A stretch of 64,000 nt of DNA. It comes from JBMOMT01 sp049324835 (GTDB taxonomy: Bacteria; Chloroflexota; Anaerolineae; CAYNKW01). Shown piece after piece: positions 24,621 to 32,368 of this stretch. The stretch covers positions 1-64,000 of the forward strand of contig JBMOMT010000052.1 in NCBI GenBank assembly GCA_049324835.1, read 5' to 3'. The first letter of the stretch is position 1. Each line of letters begins with the position of its first letter. The position numbers were made by a program, and so were the translations under genes. A model generated the notes under the pieces. That model did no database searches and was not told the DNA's origin. It saw nothing but the letters and a program-made list of their open reading frames with translations.

Positions 24621-24767
24621 TGTCCCTGCTGCCACAATTTGTCGATTCACCAGCGTCCAGTTGGCCAGATTGTGGGACGGAGGGTACCCAACCCAGACCA
24701 GGCTCCGGGTGATCTGCTGATTCACGCCCAGGGTGACGCGCGTCTACCGAGTCGGGCAAAAAAGAGC

Positions 24768-24912
24768 CTGGCTAAAATCTGTGGGAAACCCTCCCGCAGG
24801 TTCGATGGATGATACGCTTTCCCTGAACTTTGGCCCATGGAAACCCTCTCTGGAGGCACGATTTTTCCTCAACCTGCGGGAGGGTCAGACACCTTCCACG
24901 ATTTTTAGCCAG
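24768..24912. repeat. 145-bp interrupted inverted repeat with MITE-like arms
   Basis: Outer arms CTGGCTAAAATC (24768-24779) and GATTTTTAGCCAG (24900-24912), inner arms AACCCTCCCGCAGGTT (24787-24802) and AACCTGCGGGAGGGT (24871-24885). The central 68 bp are not repeated elsewhere in the window. No ORF. The region 24550-25005 contains nothing else recognisable. Confidence 0.7.
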
Positions 24913-25009
24913 ACTCGGCAAAAAACGCTGCTGAACTGCGTCGGTGTGCGCAGCCGACACCCTGAGCCGCCCCGGCCTATTTTGGATGCCTATGGCAACC
25001 TTTAAAAAC

Positions 25010-25038
25010 TTGACGTTTACGTTAAAGTGAGGTATAAT
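25010..25038 (+). promoter_or_regulatory. merR promoter with LiuR-like operator
   Basis: TTGACG (25010-25015), a 17-bp spacer and TATAAT (25033-25038). Between and over the -35 lies TTGACGTTTACGTTAAAG, resembling the ACGT-containing palindromes bound by LiuR-type MerR regulators of acyl-CoA catabolism. Overlap with the promoter fits autoregulation. The start near 25045 excludes the ATG at 25041 and supports ATG 25059. Confidence 0.65.
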
Positions 25039-25058
25039 AGATGGCAGGAGGTAGGAGC

Positions 25059-25523
25059 ATGCCATCCACACAAACGACAGAGGCCGAGAACAACATCGCC
25101 ACCGAAGAGCTTTTCTCCATCGGTGAACTGGCCGAAGGCCTGGGCACCACCACCCGCACCATTCGCTACTACGAAGAGTGCGGCCTCATTTCCCCGCAGC
25201 GTACCAACGGCAACCAGCGACGCTACACCCGCAGAGAGCGCGGCCGGCTCAAGCTCATTCTCCGGGCCAAAGAGGCCTTTACACTGGACGAGATCAAAGA
25301 GCTGTTCACCATCTATGACGCCCAGCCCGACGAGTTGGGTGAGCAACAGCAGTTCATCCGCCTGTGCGAGATGATGAGAGCCAAGATTTCCCAGATCGAC
25401 GCGCAGGTGGAGCAACTGGCGCACCTGCGCGCCGACATCCAGGCAGCCCTGGAAGACATTCAATCCAAGATATGGATCCAAAACGAAAAGGATACAGATA
25501 TTCCAGACGAATGTGCTGGATGA
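25059..25523 (+). CDS. MerR-family transcriptional regulator (LiuR-like)
   Basis: 154 residues from ATG 25059, with AGGAGG 7 bp upstream. After a 17-residue leader comes a MerR winged helix ('FSIGELAEGLGTTTRTIRYYEECGLISPQRTNGNQRRYTRRERGRL'-type, residues ~18-70), the conserved 'AKEAFTLDEIKEL' and a dimerisation coiled coil (~95-140). The C-terminus has a single Cys and no metal-binding cluster, which fits a ligand-sensing MerR such as LiuR rather than a metal sensor. The operator-like sequence in its own promoter and the catabolic island that follows suggest it controls acyl-CoA degradation genes. The effector is unknown. Confidence 0.85.
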   Translation: MPSTQTTEAENNIATEELFSIGELAEGLGTTTRTIRYYEECGLISPQRTNGNQRRYTRRERGRLKLILRAKEAFTLDEIKELFTIYDAQPDELGEQQQFIRLCEMMRAKISQIDAQVEQLAHLRADIQAALEDIQSKIWIQNEKDTDIPDECAG

Positions 25524-25545
25524 TGTTCTCCCAAAGGGGGTGAGC

Positions 25546-26550
25546 ATGGAGTCCGAGTTTCTCGCACTTTTCGATGGTCAGCGAGGCTGGGAGCGTAACC
25601 CTCACACCTACACGCCCAGAGACGACGGCGCCCACATCGCCGACACGGACGATCACTGGGAATGGTGGTATTTTGATTTCTCCTTCGACAACGGCTACAA
25701 AGCCGTGGCCACGCTCCACTACCACAACGTCTTTTTGATGCCCCACACGCCCACCATGCAACTGTTCGTCTACCCGCCCCAGGGCGCGCCGCGTTTTAAA
25801 TTGTGGGCCGTGCGCCCCGGCCAGGAAAACTCGGCGGCGGCCGATCGCTGCCGGGTCAACATGGGCGGCCTGCGGGCCGAGGACACCGGCGACGGCTATC
25901 ACCTGGTGATGGACATGAAAGACCTGGGCCTGGACGTACACATCGACAACGACCTGCCCGGCTGGAAGGCCGGCAGCGGCTTGCTATGGACCGACGGCCA
26001 GGCCGAGACCGGCTGGGTGGTGGCCGTGCCCCGGGGCCGCGTGCGCGGCAGCCTCACCGTGGACGGCCAGCCGATGGCGGTGACGGGTATGGCCTACCAC
26101 GACCACAACTGGGGCACCTTCGAGATGGAGGAGCAGTTCTGGGGCTGGTACTGGGGCCGCATTTTCGACCCGACCTACACCCTCATCTACGGCTGGGTGA
26201 TGCCCAGGGACGCCGAGATGCCCGTCGTCTCGCCCTTTATGCTGGGCAAGGGCAGCGAGATCCTGCTCGGCACCGACCAGATCACCGTCGCCGTCGAGGA
26301 GTGCCGGCGCGACGAGTTGCACGGCTGGGACATTCCCCAACGCCTGCGCCTCCAGTGCCAGGGGCCGGGCGTGCGCGTCGACGGTCTGCTGACCACCGGG
26401 CGGGTGGTCGAAGCCTTGCAGCTCCCTCGCGGCCCCAATACTTATCATTACTACCGTTTTCTGGCCGGCTACGAGGCTGACATCGAAATCGACGGGCAGC
26501 GCGACCGGGTTTCCGGCGAGACGCTGCACGAGATGATGATTCTGGAGTAA
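25546..26550 (+). CDS. CrtC/AttH-like lipocalin-fold hydratase-type protein
   Basis: 334 residues from ATG 25546 (AAAGGGGGTGAGC upstream). Motifs 'DDHWEWWYFDFSFDNGY', 'MAYHDHNWGTFEM' and 'WGWYWGRIFDPTYTLIYGW' are typical of the CrtC/AttH superfamily, a two-lipocalin-domain fold that includes carotenoid 1,2-hydratase and related terpene-modifying proteins. The paired 'HDHNWG' is the best candidate active-site segment. It is followed by a phytoene-desaturase-like gene, the usual CrtC partnership, but no other carotenoid genes are in the window. An isoprenoid or other hydrophobic substrate is therefore only a suggestion. It lies 22 bp after the MerR gene, presumably co-transcribed. Confidence 0.75.
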   Translation: MESEFLALFDGQRGWERNPHTYTPRDDGAHIADTDDHWEWWYFDFSFDNGYKAVATLHYHNVFLMPHTPTMQLFVYPPQGAPRFKLWAVRPGQENSAAADRCRVNMGGLRAEDTGDGYHLVMDMKDLGLDVHIDNDLPGWKAGSGLLWTDGQAETGWVVAVPRGRVRGSLTVDGQPMAVTGMAYHDHNWGTFEMEEQFWGWYWGRIFDPTYTLIYGWVMPRDAEMPVVSPFMLGKGSEILLGTDQITVAVEECRRDELHGWDIPQRLRLQCQGPGVRVDGLLTTGRVVEALQLPRGPNTYHYYRFLAGYEADIEIDGQRDRVSGETLHEMMILE

Positions 26551-26666
26551 GCCGGCTCACCCTCCCGCTGGCTTGGAGGTGGTTTTGGTAGAAATCGGTT
26601 GAAGCATCAACGATAGCAAAGGATTTCAGTTGGTTCGCCAGCCTGCGGGAGGGTAGGCTGAGTAAC
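26546..26666. mobile_element. IS66-like MITE, diverged copy 3
   Basis: The ends GTAAGCCGGCTCACCCTCCC and GCGGGAGGGTAGGCTGAGTA-AC match the family with small indels; the centre is about 70% similar by eye. It is flanked by a 17-bp direct repeat with one mismatch (26538-26554, 26667-26683). The left copy contains the stop codon of the CrtC-like gene, and the right copy contains the ribosome-binding site of the next gene. Confidence 0.7.
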
Positions 26667-26683
26667 GATTCTGGAGTGAGCCG

Positions 26684-28207
26684 ATGAAATATGATGCAGT
26701 GGTCGTAGGCGCCGGCGTAGGCGGGCTGACCGTCGCCTCGCTGCTGGCCCACGCGGGCTGGCAGGTGCTCCTGGTGGAACAGTCGGACCGGGTGGGCGGG
26801 CGGGCCAAAACGCTGACCGGTGACGAGTTGCTGGCGCGCGGCGAGCGCTGGTACCGCGATGTGCTGGGCCAGCAATACTGCTGGCTGGCCAATGCCGAGC
26901 CCTCTTTCGAGACGATCCAGCGCGAGGGGCTGCTGGCCGGCTACCAGATCGACCTGGGCTACCACGGCGTGTCGCTCAACGGGCGCGGTTACTTTTACGA
27001 CCTGGACCAGATCATCGGTTCGGGCGAGTTGGCCGGCGTCGAGTTTGCGGGCAATATCAACGCCACCTACATCGGCGACGAGTGGTATCTGGACTTTCAC
27101 GCCGGCAAGCTGGACCCGCGCCTGGCCGACATCGTGCAGCGCAGCGGCCTGCCCTTTCTCGACTTTTACCTGTCGTCGTTCAAAATGAGCGCCGACGATT
27201 TCGCCCGCTTCGAGTCGGTCTCGCTGGAGCGGTGGTGCCGCGAGCGGGGCATCGACCGCCAGCCGGCGCTCTACGAGATGCTCCACGCCGTGGGTACACT
27301 CATCACCACCATCAACGACCCGGCCGAGATTTCGGTGGGCGACATTTTCCGCTACTTTGCCCAGGTGATCAATCCCCGCTTCAAACGCGGCATCGCCCGC
27401 TGGCCCTCCGGGTTCGTGGTCGGCGGCGTCCAACAGTGGCTGGATTCGGTGGTTGGTCGCTTTCGCCATTTCGGCGGCGAGCTGTGGTTGAACAGCCGCG
27501 TGTTGCACATCCGCATCGCCGAGGGCCGCGTCTGGGGCGTGACCGTCGAGACCGCTGACGGTGAACTGGTCGAGATCGACGCGCCGGTGGTGGTCAGCAA
27601 CGTCCCCACTCAGGAGACTTTTCGTTACGCCGACCCGGCCGCCTTTCCGCCGGAATACGTCGAGCGCAGCCGGAACTTGCGCAGTTATGGCTCCATCGCG
27701 CCCTACTTTGGCCTGAAGGAGCTGGCGCTGCCCGAGGCCCAGTGGTCGCTGGGTATCAAAGACACAATTGTTATTCCGAAAGGCGACCGTTTGAGCCACG
27801 ACGTGTACATGTGCTGGAACATCCAGTCGCAGAGTGATCCACGCTGCGCGCCGGCGGGCAAACACCTGCTCACAGCCTACGCCCCGGTCACAGAGGACGA
27901 GGCCCGCGACAAAGAGTTGATGGCCTGGGCCTGTGGCCAGATCGTCGAGTATCTGGAGCGGCGCTACCCCGGCTTTCGCGACAGCATCGAATGGGCGCTG
28001 TTCCCGGTGAGCTGGCGGCTGGAGGGTGTGGCCAAGGACGTGCAGCAGGCCGGCACACTCAAGACGCCGGTGCGCGCGCTGTCGGTGGCGGGCCTGTTTT
28101 TCGCCGGCGACACGGTGCGCGGCTACGGCGTAGCCATGGACTGCGCCTGCGCCGCCGGGCTGATCTGCGCCAGCGAGATCACGGGTGAGGATTACGGCGT
28201 CCACTGA
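26684..28207 (+). CDS. FAD-dependent phytoene-desaturase-like oxidoreductase
   Basis: 507 residues. N-terminal dinucleotide-binding motif 'VVVGAGVGGLTVASLLAHAGWQVLLVEQSDRVGGRAKT' (residues 5-42) and a C-terminal FAD motif 'VAGLFFAGDTVRGYGVAMDCACAAGLICASEI' (about 465-500) place it in the CrtI/amine-oxidase flavoprotein family. A middle region is substrate-specific. Expected chemistry is desaturation, isomerisation or amine/alkane-type oxidation of a hydrophobic substrate. It follows the CrtC-like gene across a MITE and precedes beta-oxidation genes, so it may act on a terpenoid or steroid-like compound early in the pathway; this is inference. ATG 26684 has GGAG (26673-26676) supplied by the flanking duplicated sequence. 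Confidence 0.8.
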   Translation: MKYDAVVVGAGVGGLTVASLLAHAGWQVLLVEQSDRVGGRAKTLTGDELLARGERWYRDVLGQQYCWLANAEPSFETIQREGLLAGYQIDLGYHGVSLNGRGYFYDLDQIIGSGELAGVEFAGNINATYIGDEWYLDFHAGKLDPRLADIVQRSGLPFLDFYLSSFKMSADDFARFESVSLERWCRERGIDRQPALYEMLHAVGTLITTINDPAEISVGDIFRYFAQVINPRFKRGIARWPSGFVVGGVQQWLDSVVGRFRHFGGELWLNSRVLHIRIAEGRVWGVTVETADGELVEIDAPVVVSNVPTQETFRYADPAAFPPEYVERSRNLRSYGSIAPYFGLKELALPEAQWSLGIKDTIVIPKGDRLSHDVYMCWNIQSQSDPRCAPAGKHLLTAYAPVTEDEARDKELMAWACGQIVEYLERRYPGFRDSIEWALFPVSWRLEGVAKDVQQAGTLKTPVRALSVAGLFFAGDTVRGYGVAMDCACAAGLICASEITGEDYGVH

Positions 28208-28291
28208 CCCTCTCCCTCTCCCCTGGGGGAGCGGGCCGGGGTGAGGGGGGATTTCACTTTGCAACGAAGCAAAATCGACGAGGAGGTTCGA

Positions 28292-29185
28292 ATGAATGTG
28301 GAGAAACTGGCAGTATTGGGTTCGGGCACGATGGGCCACGGCATCGCCCAGGTGGCGGCTGCCGCCGGCCTGAACGTGACCCTGTACGACATCGACCAGG
28401 CGATGCTGGACAACGCCGTGGCCAAAATCACCGCCAGCGTCGAAAAGTTCCTGGTCGGCAAGGCCAAGATCACGCCCGAGGCAGGCCAGGCGCTGCTGGC
28501 CCGCCTGCGCACCACCACCGATCTGGCCGACGCGGCCAGCGACGCCGATTTTATCATCGAAGCCATCCCCGAAAAACTGGAGCTCAAGCAGCAGGTTTTC
28601 GCCGGGCTGGATCGCCTCTGCCCGGCGCACACCATCCTGGCCACCAACACCTCGGTGCTGCCGGTGACGGCCATCGCCGGGGCGACGAACCGGCCGGCGC
28701 AGTGCATCGGCGCCCACTTTTTTAACCCGGCGGCGGTGATGAAGCTGGTCGAGGTGGTGCTGCCCCTGGGTGTGGCCGACGAGACGGTCGAGACGACGCT
28801 GGTCCTCTGTCGGCGGCTGGGCAAGACGCCCATCACCTGCAAAGACCTGCCGGGATTCATCGTCAACCGGCTGCTGGGCAAGCTGTACCAGGAAGCGGCC
28901 CAGATGGTGCTGGAGGGCGTCGCCACGGCAGAAGAGATCGACACGGCCATGAAGCTGGGCGCCGGGCATCCGATGGGCCCCTGCGAGCTGGCCGATTTCG
29001 GCGGATTCGACGTGATCCAGATGGCGACGGACGCCATCTACAACTATACTCACCAGGAAAGCGACCGGCTGTGCATCCTCTACCGCAAGATGCTGGAGGC
29101 CGGCCGGCTGGGCCGCAAGAACGGCAAGGGCTTTTACGATTACGCGCCCGACGGCACCAAGACGCCGGCCAGGTTGTTCGATTAG
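28292..29185 (+). CDS. 3-hydroxyacyl-CoA dehydrogenase
   Basis: 297 residues from ATG 28292 with AGGAGG 6 bp upstream. The Rossmann motif 'GSGTMGHGIAQVAAAAGL' is at residues 9-26, NAD-specific 'YDID' at the end of beta-2, the catalytic His in 'GAHFFNPAAVMKLVEVV' (about 139) and the second domain 'LPGFIVNRLLGKLYQEA...LGAGHPMGPCELADFGG'. It oxidises a 3-hydroxyacyl-CoA to 3-oxoacyl-CoA with NAD. It is the short, monofunctional (PaaH/Hbd) form. It starts a tight run with enoyl-CoA hydratase and thiolase, together a beta-oxidation set. A G/C-rich palindromic tract (28206-28250) precedes it. Confidence 0.93.
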   Translation: MNVEKLAVLGSGTMGHGIAQVAAAAGLNVTLYDIDQAMLDNAVAKITASVEKFLVGKAKITPEAGQALLARLRTTTDLADAASDADFIIEAIPEKLELKQQVFAGLDRLCPAHTILATNTSVLPVTAIAGATNRPAQCIGAHFFNPAAVMKLVEVVLPLGVADETVETTLVLCRRLGKTPITCKDLPGFIVNRLLGKLYQEAAQMVLEGVATAEEIDTAMKLGAGHPMGPCELADFGGFDVIQMATDAIYNYTHQESDRLCILYRKMLEAGRLGRKNGKGFYDYAPDGTKTPARLFD

Positions 29186-29195
29186 GGGGCAACGA

Positions 29196-30005
29196 ATGAA
29201 CTACGAGGACATCAAACTCACCAAAGCCGACGGCTCGACCGAGCTCGCCAAAATCGGCGTGGCCACCATCGCCATCGACCGGCCCAAGGTGATGAACGCC
29301 ATCCGCTTCCAGACCATGCTCGAGATCGAAGACGCGCTGAGGGACATCCAGGCCGACGAGTCGGTGCGGGTGGTGGTCATCACCGGCGCCGGCGACAAAG
29401 CCTTCATCTCTGGCGGCGACATCTCGATCATGGCCCGCGGCCAGGGCTACGTCGAAACGCTGACCGAGGTGCCCCGGGGCCAGGCCATCTGCAACGAGAT
29501 CGAGCATTTCCCCAAGCCGGTCATCGCCCGCATCAACGGCATCGCCCTGGGCGGCGGCACCGAGGTGGCGTTGTGCTGCGACATCCGCATCGCTGCCGAT
29601 ACGGCCATCATGGGCCTGCCCGAGATCAAGCTGGGCATCATCCCCGGCTACGGCGGCACCCAACGCCTGCCCCGGCTGGTGGGCATGGGCAAGGCCAAGG
29701 AGCTGATCCTGACCGGCGACCACATCTCGGCCGAGGAGGCGTACCGCATCGGGCTGGTCAACCAGGTGGCGCCGCCGGAGGAGCTGGACGCGGCGGTGCT
29801 CAAGATGGCGCGCAAAATCGCGGCCAGGGGGCCGGTGGCGCTGCACATGGCCAAGGTGGCCATGAACAACGGCGCCCAGGCCGATCTACGCACCGGCATG
29901 GACATCGAAGCGCGCTGCTTCTCGCTCTGTTTCGGCACCGAGGACCGCGTGGAGGGCATGAACGCCTTTTTGGAGAAACGCAACGCCGAGTTCAAGGGAA
30001 GATAG
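29196..30005 (+). CDS. Enoyl-CoA hydratase/isomerase
   Basis: 269 residues of the crotonase family. The CoA/oxyanion loop 'FISGGDISIM' and 'NGIALGGGTEVALCCDIRIAAD' are present. The two catalytic positions of hydratases are both acidic: Glu in 'GGGTEVAL' and Glu in 'LPEIKLGIIPGYGGTQRLPRLVG', so hydratase activity (water addition to 2-enoyl-CoA) is expected. It sits 10 bp after the dehydrogenase and 8 bp before the thiolase, a conventional beta-oxidation operon arrangement. Confidence 0.92.
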   Translation: MNYEDIKLTKADGSTELAKIGVATIAIDRPKVMNAIRFQTMLEIEDALRDIQADESVRVVVITGAGDKAFISGGDISIMARGQGYVETLTEVPRGQAICNEIEHFPKPVIARINGIALGGGTEVALCCDIRIAADTAIMGLPEIKLGIIPGYGGTQRLPRLVGMGKAKELILTGDHISAEEAYRIGLVNQVAPPEELDAAVLKMARKIAARGPVALHMAKVAMNNGAQADLRTGMDIEARCFSLCFGTEDRVEGMNAFLEKRNAEFKGR

Positions 30006-30013
30006 GGATAGAG

Positions 30014-31198
30014 ATGAGAGAGGTAGTGATCGTCGATGGCGTGAGAACCGCCATCGGGCGCATGGGCGGCTCGCTGTCGTCCTTCCGCCCGGAAGAGCTG
30101 GCCGCTTTTGCCCTCAAGGGGCTGATCGACAAGACCGGTCTCGACCCGGCTCTCGTGGACGACGTGCTCATCGGCCACGCCTGCACCAACCACGCGGCGG
30201 TCAATATCGCCCGCTGGGCCGCGCTCAAGGCCGGTTTTCCCGTCACCGTCCCGGCGCAGACCGTCGAGCGGCAGTGCGGCTCGGCGCTGCAGACCATCAA
30301 CACGGCGGCGGCCTACATCTGGGCCGGCTTTGGCCAGGTGTACATCGCCGGCGGCTGCGAGAGCTGGAGCAACCAGCCCTACCTGATGGAGCGCCAAAAG
30401 ACGCCCTTTGCCCTCCAGCCGCCCGCCTGGCTCAGCCGCGAGGTGGGCCCCGACGCCGAGACCGACGCGCCGATGGGCATCATCGCCGAGGTGCTGGCCG
30501 AGGAATTCGACATCTCGCGCCAGGAGCAGGACCGTTTCGGCCAACGCAGCCAGGAGCGGGCGGCGGCGGCCATCGCGGCCGGTTATTTCAAAGAGGAAAT
30601 CGTGCCGGTGACGATCCCGCAGCGCAAGGGTGAGCCCCTCGTCTTTGAGCAGGACGAGCACCCGCGCCAGACGACGCCGGAGAAACTGGCCAGCCTGCGG
30701 CCGGCCTTCAAGCCGGACGGCACCGTCACCGCCGGCACCTCGTCGGGCCTGAACGACGGCAGCGTGGCGCTGCTGCTCATGTCGGCGGAAAAGGCCGAGG
30801 CGCTGGGCTACACGCCGCTGGCCCGTTTCGTGAACAGCGCCGTGACGGCGGTCGAACCCAAGTACATGGGCATCGCCCCGGTGGGCGCCGTCGAGGCGGT
30901 GCTGGAAAAGAGCGGTCTGGCGCTGGCCGACATGGCCGTGGTCGAGTGCAACGAAGCCTTTGCCTCGCAAACGCTGGCCGTGATGAAGCTCCTGGCTCAA
31001 AAGGACCACGCCGTCGACCCAGAAAAGTGGAACCCCAACGGCGGAGCCATCGCCTTTGGCCATCCCAACGGCATGACCGGCGGCCGGCTGGCGCTGGCCG
31101 TCATCCATCAACTGCGGCGCAGCGGCGGGCGCTACGGCCTGGCGACGCTGTGCATCGGCGGCGGCCAGGGCATCGCTGCCATTTTCGAGCGGCTGTGA
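30014..31198 (+). CDS. Acetyl-CoA acetyltransferase-type thiolase (canonical)
   Basis: 394 residues from ATG 30014. Nucleophilic Cys88 lies in 'ERQCGSALQTINTA', the active-site His in the 'NEAF' and 'GHPNGMTGGRLALAVIHQL' region and the C-terminal catalytic Cys in 'LATLCIGGGQG'. It cleaves 3-oxoacyl-CoA with CoA to release acetyl-CoA, or runs the reverse condensation. It completes the beta-oxidation trio and is immediately followed (15 bp) by a pair of cysteine-less thiolase homologues. The same order, canonical thiolase then unusual pair, recurs at 44528-48726. Confidence 0.93.
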   Translation: MREVVIVDGVRTAIGRMGGSLSSFRPEELAAFALKGLIDKTGLDPALVDDVLIGHACTNHAAVNIARWAALKAGFPVTVPAQTVERQCGSALQTINTAAAYIWAGFGQVYIAGGCESWSNQPYLMERQKTPFALQPPAWLSREVGPDAETDAPMGIIAEVLAEEFDISRQEQDRFGQRSQERAAAAIAAGYFKEEIVPVTIPQRKGEPLVFEQDEHPRQTTPEKLASLRPAFKPDGTVTAGTSSGLNDGSVALLLMSAEKAEALGYTPLARFVNSAVTAVEPKYMGIAPVGAVEAVLEKSGLALADMAVVECNEAFASQTLAVMKLLAQKDHAVDPEKWNPNGGAIAFGHPNGMTGGRLALAVIHQLRRSGGRYGLATLCIGGGQGIAAIFERL

Positions 31199-31213
31199 TG
31201 ATGAGGAGACGGT

Positions 31214-32368
31214 ATGGCTGATAGAGTTGCCATCGTCGGCGTGGCCCAGACGCGCTTTAGCCCCAGGCGGGCCGACGCCAGCTACGCCGAACTGGCCTAC
31301 GAGGTCATCGAGCGGGTGCTGGCCGAGACCGGCCTGGAGATCGAGCGCGACATCGACAATACCATCTCGTGCTCGCACGACATCTGGGACGGCCAGACCA
31401 TCTCGAACATTGGCATCACCGACGTCATCGGCGGCCACCTGCGCACCGAGGAAAAGATGGCCATGGACGGCGCGACGGCGGTCTATTACGGCGCCATCGG
31501 CATCCTGTCGGGTGAATTCGACTGCACGCTGCTGCTGGCCCACACCAAAATGTCGCAGACCAATCGCAACGTGGTCAACAACGTGGCTTTCGACCCGGTC
31601 TACACGCGGCTGCTGGGCTTTGATTATACCTCGGCGGCGGCGCTCCAGGCGCGGCGCTACATGCACGTCTATGGCATCAGCGCCGAGCAGGTGGCCCGCG
31701 TCGTGGTCAAGAACCTGGGCAACGCGGTGCGCAACCCGGCGGCCTTTCACGGCCAGCGGGTCAGCCTCGACGAGGTGTTGAGCGCGCCCGTCGTGGCCGA
31801 TCCGATCCGAGTCCTGGACATCGCCCCCGACGCCGACGGCGCGGTGGCCCTGATCCTGGCCTCGGAAGAAAAGGCGCGAGCTGTCCTGGATACGCCAGCC
31901 TGGGTGCTGGGCCTGGGCGCCTGCTACGACGCCCACTACCTGGGCGACCGCGACCTGGCCGAGTGTATGGCCCTGGAGCGGGCGGCGGGGATGGCCTACC
32001 GCATGGCCGGCCTCAGCGATCCGCGCCGCCAGATCGATCTGGTGGAGCTGGGCGACGAGTTTGCCTACCAGGAATTGTTATGGCTGGAGGGGTTGGGCCT
32101 CTGCGAGCGGGGCGGCGGCGGGCGGCTGACCGAGTCGGGTGCCACGGCCATCGACGGCGCGCTGCCGGTCAATCCGTCCGGCGGGCTGCTGGGCGGCGTG
32201 CCGGCCAACGTGGCCGGGCTGAACCGTGTGGCCGAGGCGGCGCTGCAAATCATGGGCCGGGCCGACGGCCACCAGTCGCCGGGCGTCGAAATTGCCGTGG
32301 CCCAGGGGCACAGCGGCTTTTGTGGGCAGCACCACTGCGTCGTCGTGCTGGGGAAGGAGCCGCGATGA
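31214..32368 (+). CDS. Thiolase-fold protein lacking the catalytic cysteine, alpha-type (module 1)
   Basis: 384 residues of the SCP-x/lipid-transfer thiolase superfamily. It starts 'VAIVGVAQTRFSPRRADASYAELA'. The segment where thiolases carry the nucleophilic Cys (residues 80-100, 'EKMAMDGATAVYYGAIGILSG') has none. The usual HDCF is 'ELGDEF' and the C-terminal Cys-Gly-Gly loop is 'GFCGQHHCV'. The 'NPSGG' motif is kept. Such changes occur in Ltp2, a steroid side-chain retro-aldolase that needs a DUF35 partner, so C-C lyase rather than thiolase activity is inferred. It overlaps the beta-type partner gene by 4 bp; a DUF35 fusion gene follows. Its paralogue is at 46336. Confidence 0.85.
   Translation: MADRVAIVGVAQTRFSPRRADASYAELAYEVIERVLAETGLEIERDIDNTISCSHDIWDGQTISNIGITDVIGGHLRTEEKMAMDGATAVYYGAIGILSGEFDCTLLLAHTKMSQTNRNVVNNVAFDPVYTRLLGFDYTSAAALQARRYMHVYGISAEQVARVVVKNLGNAVRNPAAFHGQRVSLDEVLSAPVVADPIRVLDIAPDADGAVALILASEEKARAVLDTPAWVLGLGACYDAHYLGDRDLAECMALERAAGMAYRMAGLSDPRRQIDLVELGDEFAYQELLWLEGLGLCERGGGGRLTESGATAIDGALPVNPSGGLLGGVPANVAGLNRVAEAALQIMGRADGHQSPGVEIAVAQGHSGFCGQHHCVVVLGKEPR

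Noticed and set aside
24583..24660. Fifth complete MITE copy
   Set aside because: Only the left end is present; no matching right end or flanking octamer duplication within 150 bp.
26282..31936. Two long minus-strand open frames (923 and 762 codons) opposite the beta-oxidation genes
   Set aside because: Both span several real + strand genes and intergenic repeats, and their translations are low-complexity Arg/Gly/Ala/His-rich; shadows of GC-rich third-position bias.
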